This document shows, one piece after another, positions 38,201-50,200 of a stretch of DNA of 64,000 bases (its first letter is position 1; every line of letters begins with the position of its first letter). The stretch comes from Tubiluchus corallicola (Eukaryota > Priapulida > Priapulimorpha > Priapulimorphida > Tubiluchidae), in assembly GCA_030141605.1 (NCBI GenBank), contig JAQGDQ010000209.1, positions 1 to 64,000 of the forward strand. The letters are read 5' to 3'. Under the pieces are notes generated by a model. That model was not told the origin of the DNA. It ran no database searches and saw nothing but the letters and a program-made list of their open reading frames with translations. A program made the translations under genes and the position numbers.

Positions 38201-41200
38201 ATAATTAAACATAATTTAGCAGTTTTTACACTACAGCTTTGCAGTAATTTTTAACTAAATTTGTAATCTAACCAAATAACTAATTTTAAAAGTAATAAAG
38301 GAATATACATACATTATTTCCCCCAAATCATGAGCTTTCTAGACACACGACACGACAATATTTTGACGCCTAAAAATTGTCTTGTGTTAACAAAATTCAG
38401 TCCACTCAACCAGATCAGGATTAAAAATCGCCACTAGGTGGCCAAAGCAAACAACAGGAGAAGATTCCTAAGTATGCTAAATTCCTAGTACATTAACGCT
38501 GAATTGAAGTTATACTTGAGCAGGTCTCTAGGTACTCAAGGTACAGTTTTGTTACTTTGTAATATGCAGCGAGCATTATTCATTTGAGTTTGTTTAGTGT
38601 AATGTGCAAGCTTAAATCTCTGTGTAGTTGTGTACTAATATTTGTTTTGCTTTTAAGTTATTTTTAATTTGAATGATTAATGTTTATAAGATATTCGCTC
38701 ATTATCTGCTAGATCACAATGTAGGAGTGATTATTGTAAACATTTTTAAGAATATCAACATGGTTAGAGCATGGTTACCAATTTTATTTTTTATTTGTGT
38801 TACAGTTGATTTTTAAGTTAATCTTCTGTGCAGTGTATGCCTTTGTGCCTTTTTAATTTCGTAAAATACTGTGTTGTTGTGTCGTAAAATAATGAAGACA
38901 TGGTAACTTCCGGCAGAATTTTGGTAATATTTCGAAAAAATATTAGAAATGTGGCTTAATACTCACTCTTTTTTGATTCAAATAAGTCAGGTCAGCTAAT
39001 AATTAAAATTGTGTATGAAAACAATTCTTCCACACCGAGTATTATTATTTGAAATTAGTAAACTTTCAAGGTTATTTAAGCTGGACTCTCATTCACCTGA
39101 AGTTGGTTGTTTTCCTAAAGCTTACGCGCAGCGATATTTGAGTAGCTAGCTTGCAATATAATTTTATAAGCACATCAGTTTTGCCCTGATGCCGCTCTCG
39201 TTCTAGTTGTTGTTCATATAATAAGTTTTTTGGCAATACATTACAATACAATACAATACAATACAATAATTGCAAAAAGAAAACTGCTTTTATCTTAAAA
39301 AATAGAATAAGAAGTTACTGTATTGTCAATTTATACAGACACTCACAGCATTGTAAAAGGAAAACAACTTTTGTTAAAACTTTAAAGTATAAAATGTTAA
39401 AAAAATGTCTCCAAAAGTTTCGACTGCAGCTTGCAGTCATTTTCAGACATAGACTACGCAAACAAACAATCAGTTTTATAGGTAGAGCCTCTATACAGTA
39501 CAGAAACTATAAAACTGGTTGCTTGTTTGCTATCACTGAAGATCACTGCTAATCCTACTTTTCTAGGATAAAATGGATTCTATGTCAATACTAGGTAGCG
39601 TTTAAACAGTATATTCAGGAAATTGATTCCATTGTAACACGAGTATCTTGCAGTTACGCAGAAAAAAATCAATAACCAAGCAACTCAATGCTTTGCATTC
39701 CAGACTAGTACTACAATCATGTGTATAAAAATATCCTTTAGGCATTGTTTTCATAATTTTTGTTAGGATGATTCACGAATTAAAATACATTGGGAAAATG
39801 GATCGCTGTGGACTGATGCTCGTATTCCGTCGATTATATCTCGTTTGAAAATATATCCCACAACAGCAAATGACAGAGGCTGGTACAGGTGAGCAGCCAT
39901 CAGTAATAAGCCTTTTTACAGTTTCAGTGATTGATGATGATCATGAAAAGGTCAAAGGTTAAGTGTACCACTTAATGCGTTTGCATCTTGACAACGCCTC
40001 ACAGCCCATGATATTTTAATAGTAACAGTTTTAACAGCTAGCTTGAACCTTATCTAGTTCATATTTTCTTGTTCCCAAGAAATTAGGTAAATCACTCTAT
40101 GTACAGACTAACGCATAATTAAGTAAAACCCAAGTAAAACAACTGAAGTTACAGAACCGATATGGTATACGGTTTTGCTTTACCATCATGTCACGTGTCG
40201 GTTGTAGTTAAGACGCATTACTTGGGTGCACTGAACCTTTGATCACGATGACACTGTGAAAAGGCTTATTTATCCACAAGTAATTTTCTTTTTCACTTTT
40301 CATGTTAGAGATACTTTGCTACTGTTCCATTAACAGCTATTATCAGCTACTAGTGATTTACACTACCAATGGACTATTTGCATTATGACAAAAATACTTC
40401 GTAAAGTTTGAAATAGTTTATTAGGGGTTAACTAATTTTGTCCATGTTTTAATATAAATTGCGTACTTTTGATAATGGGGCCATTTCAGCATTTGCAATT
40501 ATTGCGGCAAGCAAAATGTTCAACTTTTATTTGTAATTTTCATTCATAATTAGTGTTGATTTAATTTGTGTTTTGCCTTATTTTGCTATACAGTTCACTA
40601 TATGTATTTTGATATTGTAATTTCATTAATCATTACTGCTATACTGATGGTTTAGTCACTATCAAAATTGAATTTAAATTGAATTCAAACATTTTAGATG
40701 CAGTTTCGTTTACTGATTTGGCATGTTCATATTGCAGTATTAGTGTCTTATTGAAATTTTAACATTTTGAATATTTCTTACTTTATGTGTGTGAGTTCAA
40801 TAGCAAATTTGTTTCTTGCAGATGCACTGGTAAAAATGATGCAAATACTATACTGGAAGAACACGACTTGAATCGAATTTACCCACCTTATTACAGAGAC
40901 AATGAGCTTGTTGTTTATTGTACGTACTTTGATTAAAAAGACATTTCCTTTTAAATTTCATTGTTTTTCATGCATCTTGCAAGCAAGTTTGCGTGTTTAT
41001 AATGTTAAGAAAGTCAGTATAGAGTATACACTAATATATAATTGCTACTTTGTGTATTGGACTTGGAGTTGTCAGACGCAGACCAAACCTTAATATATAC
41101 ATAAAATCACCCATACCCCTAGCTTATCAGTCTCTTTATTTGCCCCAGGCACTTCAAAAGTGGTATAGCTGAACCTCCTTATGTGGCTTTATTTACTGGT

Positions 41201-44200
41201 TTCTAAATATAAGTGTAGAGTAGCTTTGTCGCGAACGCAGACTAGAATTTATTAGTTTTTCATTGTTATTTTGTAAATATATTTAATTTATAACCTTGTA
41301 GCACTTTGTAAAAAGTTGTAATTTTAGATATATGTGGGAAAGCGATTATTGGGCGACTGAAAACCCTAGTTTACATTTATTTCCACATTTCGTGAGGTGA
41401 AAAATGCATATGAATTGAATTTGTTGATAGTGAAGTTCTAGGTGATTATACTGTTTACTACCAACAGAAAACAAGAACGATAGATTTAAAATATGTGCTC
41501 AGTTATTCAATGATTTAACACATACATTTGAATACTATGGTATTTAAAATGATTGATATTAGACAAAAAGACAACAATTACATGATTAATGGAAATGTTA
41601 TGATTAAATACAGCTAATGCTACATTATGAAAGATCTACAGCTAATGCTACGTTATTAAAGTTAAGGCCACTGCTACGTTATGAGAGTGTTACATGTAAA
41701 TGAACATGAATGAAAAGAGCTACGATTATTAGATTAAATACAGTGTAACAACTACCTAGTTCTTGCCCTGGATCTTCCTCGATAATGAGGAGGTGAAGTG
41801 ACATGACTCATGGTATGTCACCCCAAGCTAGTTAGAAATTTTTTTGGCAAGATTACAACTATATATAGATTCTGAGAAGGAAGTCTATATGCAAGTGATT
41901 ACACGATTGGACATTAGTGATATTACTGATTAGACATGAATCCAAAACTAGTTTAGGCAAATTACATACTTCAACCTTTGCATAGAGTTAAACACGGGCG
42001 CTGGGAGGCGGACGAACTGACGCACGTGCGTCCACAGAATTTCTTAAATTAAAAAAATATGGCTAAATAAAATTTTTTAGCAGTAAACCAAGAAACACAA
42101 CAATCCTTGTTTGTTTGCGCAATAATTTTAAACTAGTGAACTTGCCAGGGGAAGTAGCCTCCAGCAACTGCAAAATGTCTAGCGTAAGTCTACGTAGCAG
42201 AATTTAGATTCATTTGAGGCTTTCAAAGTTTGCTTAGATATGGGAAAATGCGTTGGTGGCTGGTGCTCCACCCCAGATCCCAATGGGGGAGCTTCCAGTG
42301 CTCCCCCTGACCCCCTAGCTGCTTGTGTGTCAAATTTTCTAAACTCTAGCGGCACCCATGGAGTTAAATGTATACACGTGTACTATGAATATGAAACAGG
42401 TTTGCAAGGGCAGATCCATTCAAACATGAATAAACACTTTTACTCGAGAAGCGCCATACTAGCGTGGTTCTCGACAAGTTACATGAACTTATTAATATAA
42501 AAACAATTATTCTTGTATCAGAATTTAGTGTAATGTTAATACCAAATGTAAAGTTCTCAGACAGGGGAGTAATCCTTGTTAATATTCCAAATGTGAAATT
42601 GAAACTTTAGTCCCCATAGTTCATCAGACCTTGTACTTTATCTCGGGCGCTTCGGGCAAGTGGTGATTGAAAAATGGACGGGATTGAAAAATGACCAGAA
42701 ACATCGTGTCGTAAATGTGCAGGCCAGGCAAATATCTAAAACTACAAAACGTAGTGTAACAGATACATGGAGTAGTGGTCATGGCATGAACCGGTTTGAC
42801 TTTTGCAATGGCCGGTTTCGTTTGCCGTGCTGATTCTGGCTATTCACCTCTCAGAGGGAGTATGTATTCACATCCTAATATGACAGAGATGTCATTTAAA
42901 TGGCTAATCTTAGAGGCACAATCTTGAGTCAGATCCACGGTCTTCCCACTACGTCCAGATTTGGGTAGGACCAGCTGTTGAATGTTTGGATGGCTTTTGG
43001 ATTTGAAGTCTGGGTATATACATTCCCGCTATTTTATTAATGCTTTGTAAGGAAATTTCTATTTGTTTTGTTAACAAATAATTCATAAAAACTAGAGAGC
43101 ACCTAAATTACGGAACTCAACAATTTAATATAAGTGAGAATTACAGTTAACTTTTTTGTAAAATTACTATACCAGCTGTGCAAAATTAACTATTTTAAGT
43201 TGTTGCTTTTAAGTAATGAACATTTAACAATTTTATTTGTTTACGTTCTGAGTGCAAGTTTTCTGATAGCTACTCTGTCTGGTCAGCACTGATTTATTAG
43301 CTACTCTGTCTGGTCAGCACTGATTTATCTTAACTAATTAAAAGTGATTTTTTTTTTGCAGTTAAGCCTAATATAATTGACACCATTACCCAGTATTATT
43401 CATGGATAGACAATACTGTTAACATTTCTTGCTTTGCTGAGGGTGAGCCAAAACCATCAGTTAGATGGTATTTTAATGAAAAACCTGTGGAAATTGATGG
43501 TATTTACTACAGGCAGTTCGGCACTGGACCATTGAGTTTTCTTCAGGCAAGTGTAGCCTTATTTTTTCTCAATGCAAAATGAGGCATATAGTGATTAGTT
43601 TAGTTTGTTGTAATGCAGTATTGTCATTAATTTATCCAACATCTAATGTATCTATTGCACCTTTGGTTTCTTTAAATTGTGGTTGTATTCGGTTTGCCTA
43701 TTTTTAGTTAATGAATTGATTAGTAGACAAGACTACACTGGTCTTTTCCAGGCAAGGGACAAATACTTGAAAGAATGCATCACAGCGTTACTGAGTATTT
43801 TAAGGGCTATCATCCGACCTGTAGTATGTAACCCCCTGTGTGACACTATAAATACAAAGAAAATTTTACTTAAAGGCTTATTAATTGAGTGATTCATTAT
43901 TTTACTAACACTGCCAAAATCAGCAGCCACAAATTATGCATTGTTTGGATAATGGTCAAGCAGCCAGCAAAAATAAAAATTAATAAATGTAATATAGACC
44001 TTCTAACTCTTTCACACGTTAGGCATGTGTCACACGCAATTTAAGTGTTTCTCATGTGCACACGCATTGATGTTCAGTTCTCTTGCATTCCACAACTTCA
44101 CATGCAAATTTGCAAATCACCTGGCTTGAATGTCTTCCTTTGCTACCAGTTTCAAGCACAACATAATTAGTAATAGTACTTTCAATAATACGTTACTGTT

Positions 44201-47200
44201 CATGAATATCGATCTACATTACTCGAAAAGGTATTACAACTTTTAAAAATTAAGTTAGAGGTTAAGGTTAGGTTAAGCTTTTTTTATGTGCACAAAAGAA
44301 ATTATATTTATATATAAAGCTTGGATGAACTCCAATACCAACATGCTCACTGGCACCTTAAAATTACCCTAATATTTTATTCTTTGCCCTAATTTTTTGA
44401 TAATTTTATTTTGATACCCAAAAAACAAATTTCTGGTGCATCATTTGCCCCCCTGGACACCTGCTAAGGATTTAACGTTTTCCATGTTTCACGCCCATTT
44501 TTACTTCGAATGGTTGGCAACTCTGTAATCGGTTGGTCAGCCTCCTTAGTAGCTGTTAGTCAGCAGTGTTGCATTGTTGATTTCAAAAATATTTTACATT
44601 TTGTTTCAGATACAAACAAGAAATCCTTCCGAATTTGGTTGGTATGAATGCCGAGTTGAAAATACAAAGGGCACAGCCTTTTTACGCATTGAATTAATAC
44701 AAGCATGTAAGTTAGTGTATATTTAATTTTCTGCTTTGTCAGAATGAAGTGAATTTAAGGGAACATGGAAATAGTAATTTGACACTGTGTGTATGCTCAG
44801 CAGCAAAGTTAAGCAACATTGAACTTGGTTAGTAATTAGAAGGGACATCTAACCTAACCAATCAGAATGGAATAATAATGGAAGAATGGACAGAATGGAG
44901 AATAAAATATGAAGTGATTAAAGTATTATAATTGGTAGTGTGTTCGACTGATAAAGACTGTTTAGCATAGGCAAACCCAGGTAGGAATGTTCTTCGTAGC
45001 GCATCAGCACAATCTTATGCTTACTGACAAACTTAACAGATTACCTAATCAAACCTCACCGTACGTGATATAGATGCCAGCAAGATGGATATCAGTTGAG
45101 CTATAAATAATAAGGAATAAGAGTAAAATGAATATGTAGTTTATAACAGTGAATATTAATCATTTTTTTCTTTGTAGTTGCACCAGTTGATCCTCCCGAA
45201 GTAAAATTTCCTCTAGTAACACCTATAGCTGTTACCTTCGAAATCAAAGAACCTGAGTACAATGGAGGACTTCCTATCACTGGTTATGAAATCAAATATC
45301 GAATGGCTTTAGATGATAGTCAAAGCTTTCGTGAAGCAATTTTTCCTGCAGGTACGCATAAAATGAGTAATAATAGGCTTATGTCTTGTTTAATTTGATG
45401 TTACTAAAATTTGATTAGTAACCAAACAGTTTTGGAGCTTAATTCTGTTTCTGGATTGCAAAATATTGCATTTTTCCTCGTCTAGTAATTTATAAAGTCT
45501 TGTATAAAGTATATAAAGTATTGTGTAATTAATAAAGATTTAGAAACCTTTCATCTGTTTTGAACAATGTTTTTTCAATAGAGAAAATTTGATATGAAAA
45601 ATTTAACTTACTTGGCCATAATTAAACCATACATGCTATTTGTGGTGTCACGTGTCTTCAAATATTAAACAGCCAAACATGAATAGAGTTCTGAGCCTTT
45701 TTGTTCTGGATTTTCGTTTTCATAAAGAGTTTCAAACATTCATAGATAGAAATTTTTTAGTGTGTTATCGAACAAATTGCTGTTTGTCCTGCTATCTGCC
45801 GAAACGTTTTTCAGCTGGGCCATACGTACTTGGAGAATTGTCACCAGAGTCACAATACACTGTCATAGTAGCTGGAATGAATTTAGTTGGAGCGGGTGCT
45901 GAAACAAATCAAATGAGCGTCTACACACCAGTGGTATGAAAATTGTTACAGGACTATTGCTTTCTAATAAAATTATAATATACAGCCTGCCAGCATCTAT
46001 GCTTTTTAACACAACTCACAATGCCCCTGCTATGATGGGCGGTAACTGAGTGTCTTAACGACATCCCTCACTGTTTGATATTGCGTTAGAATGCAGGGAG
46101 ATCACAATGCTTTTGGACAGGTGGTTAAATCCGCTTAAATTATAATAAAAATTGAACAGCAACCTATAACACATTTGTACGAAACGTGTGTTGCAAAGAG
46201 AGCGCAAGTTATCATTAGTGATGAATGCCATCCTGGTAATAATTTTTTTTTTGAAATGCTTCTCTCTGGCTGTAGATACAGTTTACTTAACACTAAAACC
46301 ACAAGGACTTTAAACTGTTCCTATCCTGTTGCAGTTTGCACTATGAACAGTAAATTTCTGTGAATTTGCAATATGCTGTATATGGCTTATTAGCGCTTAT
46401 GTAATGACTGATTGAATTTGTGTTAATTTTCTTTTGTTGTAGTATGTATGTAAAACCATACAAATTTCATTATATTGTAATATAATGACAGCAAACTGCT
46501 TACTTGCTTACTTACTTTTTAATTTGTCATGTAGCTCTTTCAATACAAATTAGAGATTACACCACAGAGTAGCACCAAACTGCAAATCTACTTCTTAACG
46601 TAGATCTAAAACGTGAAAATATTGATATATAATTTAGCCAACTAAGATCTGGTCATTCGTCAATTGTTAGGCTTTTGTTTTCCTGCAAACAGCAGAATTA
46701 GTTTCTTGAAATTTCTGAAATGTGATTATCACTTTGGGAAGCTTTAAAATCTCTAAAATATATAAAAGAATGATAATGAATTACAGTGCTGACTGATTGT
46801 TATTATTCAAATACTGGGTGATGACAAACACAATGGGATTAAGAAATTGTATTTACAGCCTTGGCCAATTGGCTTGTCTGAGTCCTATAAATTGTATATT
46901 GTGTTTGTTATCACCCAACATGTGTTATATACATATAAAAATATTTAATGTAGGCCTAAACATTAATGATGAACTACTAACACAAGTGTCGATTTTATTT
47001 TATCATAAGTGTAAAAAGATAACCATCAGCTATTTACAATATAAAATTGATAACAATTTGATATGTCAAAATTTAATACTTATAACTTGCAAACCGTGCT
47101 AAAAGATACTCACTTCACACGTGTCCTTCAAATTCTGCAGTACAATAGTTCAATAGGAACACTGGAAAAATTGTCCCGTAACCTTCGTCATTTTTTAATT

Positions 47201-50200
47201 CAATTTTCATCTTTTTAGAAGACTACAATAGAACATTATTAATAACAGAATCAAAAATAAGTGGTGAAAAATGTTTACAATAGATAGATATAAAACTAGA
47301 GAAAGGATAGCGAAAAGACAATAAAGTCACCTAGTCTGCTATCTTTTACCAAATATAGAAAATGATCGTTAGACACTGGTGGGCATGACAACTAATGTTA
47401 TCATTTATGTGCGGACTGTTCACATTTTGTATTAGTGTGTTATATTTTTGTTGTCCAAATTTGTCCAGAATAACGTCTCCTAAACTAGCAGATCTTGTAG
47501 TTGAACTCAAAGACATGCCGTGTTTGTTGGACACAAGTTCTCTGCAGTACACTAGACACTTTATGACCCGTCACTTTACAGTTTCGTAGGTCATGGTCAT
47601 TCTTAAAAGCAGATTTCATAGTATAAAACATTGAAACTCGCAAAAAGTGGTCTGGAGTACACCGAGTGATAACTAAGGACACTCATCTGGCACAAGCACG
47701 ATGATGACAGAGAACAATACAGCAGATGATATTTTTTTATTATATCGTTTGTGCTTTCTATAAAAACTGTCCTGTGATATGTCTTATGGTACAAAACCTT
47801 TGGCAGTTAACCAATTAATTCTGAGACAACAAGAAGGCAGTCGTGTGATTACAACTAACGGACAATGAAGTCTTTTAGTAATAAGTACTTAGCTTTCATG
47901 TGATGTGAATAGTGTTACACAATTGCTTCCTAATTTATTAGCACATAATAACGATGTTAAACATTCTTCTCTTATTAATTTACTCTATGTGATGAACAAA
48001 AGCAACTACAGTCCATTTATCATTATTTTGTGAATTTTGGCTGATCATTATTATACAATTATATGCTATTATTAAATAGTTCTTTTTTTCATTTTATATT
48101 ATTTGATGAAAGTTAACAACACTAATCTGATCATTGCTTTTTGAAATTCTGACCGCTGCTGTAAATACTTACAGATGAGGGAGCCGTATGCACCAGAAAT
48201 AGTAGAAGATGAAATTATTATGTATGAAGATCGGTATCTTTTACTATGGAAAGAGCCAAACAGTGGAGGCAGGCCTATCGACCACTATGAAATCATCTAT
48301 GAACCTGTAAGTTGAACCCAATATTTATTGTATGGTCATCGCTCTCTTACATGGTCAGCTCAGTATGCTTTCATTTCATATCACAGCAAATCTAGCTAGT
48401 TTTCCACAAATTTTACAAACTGTTTTGGGTACATTCGAGTTTGTATTGGTGTCGGCTTTACACTTGACACTTTGTTGAACATAAGCTGCTTCGCATACCA
48501 GCAACTTGTGTGCAAGGAAGAATTTTAATATCAGCATAAAAATCAACGTTAGTTAATGCTGAGCATGTATGAAGAATTTTACTATCAGTGTATTATTGTT
48601 AAATTTTACTATCGTTAATTATTGTAAAACATTTATGAAGGATTTTATGGTCAGCATAAAAATTAACGTTAGTAAATGCTGATCATGTGTGAAGGATTTA
48701 AATATTACTGCTTTACTTAGGCAGTTCATAAGTTGCTACTGTAATGCCTTTTTGTAGACTTCAGTACACATTTTTAAGTAATTTGTACTCGAATATAAGT
48801 GGCTATAACATGATGGTATAGATGGTGATTCAGATTTTGGCTATTGAACAGTCTGAACTGCTCACTGTCCATTTGATGACATTGATTGATTGATTATATA
48901 AGGTGTCATAATATATTTCACATGTGGTAATGTTTATAAAAGTATGATGATCCTGAAAACAGTATAGTGTTGCTCTTGACTGTATGTATTTTATCACATG
49001 GTGGTGATGATGAATATGTCACTATTGTAAATAATTCTTACTGCAAGTTTTTTCCATTTTGAAAGGTGAAATTTCATTTTACAGTTTAGTATTGTTTTAT
49101 TCTGAATTATACACATATGGAGGCACTATAATGTTTTCAGTGCCTAGGGCTTCTTGAGATCTTAATCCGGTCCTGAGTTTAGATGTTTAATCTGTAATAT
49201 CTGTAATATAACTGAATTATTGCGTTAGTTGGTCGGAACTTTAATGTAAGCTTAAGATCTCGTTTTGCATGTTCAGCACAGTCGTGTTTGCATTTTAAAC
49301 TTTTGTTTTCCCATTCCTTCCTTATTGGACAAGTACAGTCTATTTACTCCATCTACATGGAGTAAGTGGTCGCCTTCAGCAACTTTGAAACAAGTATTTT
49401 ATGCTTATCTACTGATGCAAATTTTCTGAATGAAACAAAATAATCCTGTTTCAAAAAAAATTGCTAAATTGTTTTCCGAAATCACTAAGTGAAGAATGTA
49501 ACAAGACTATTTCAGACGAAAACAGGAAATGGTCAAAGTAAGATCATCCGGTTAGACCAAAATAAATAAGTAACTGAATCATTTTACTAAAGCTCAACAT
49601 TTGCATTATTTTAGATAAGATATTCAGATGGAAATCAAAAATCTGGATCTTGGAATTCCTTGGAACCACGAGTGACTGTTGCCATTAGAGCTCCTGCAAT
49701 TAGCTATATGATAAAGTACCTTTTTTCTGGTCAGACATATAGAGCTGAGATAAGAGCTAGAAACAGTATTGGCACCAGTCCTCCTGATCAACTGTTTTTT
49801 GAGACTTTGCCAGGTAAATTCTGGTTAGATAGCTTCTCTGGATAAGGTGTGATAGCCATTGTTATTTTCTGCAGTATTTTACTTATTGAAGTTTGCTGTT
49901 GCATTGTTCTTTGCTGGTGTAAGCTGCACTTTCTTGCATATTTTATAATTTTTCAATTTTGTAGTTCTGAAATTTTATATTTATTCTAGTAACAAGTATT
50001 AAATAGCAGGAACTATCACTTTTTTGTGTGCAAATAACTTTTTAAATAATTTTAGTTTTTGTTGCTTTTCACATAACTTTGGAATGGCATAATTAACTGT
50101 GTTTTAGGGAACAATCCATGGTCTCAACCAGTTCGAGCATCTGTGGGTTCCGGAGGTGTGATGGGCATCGTCATTGTCTGCATTATTTTTCTACTCGTAA

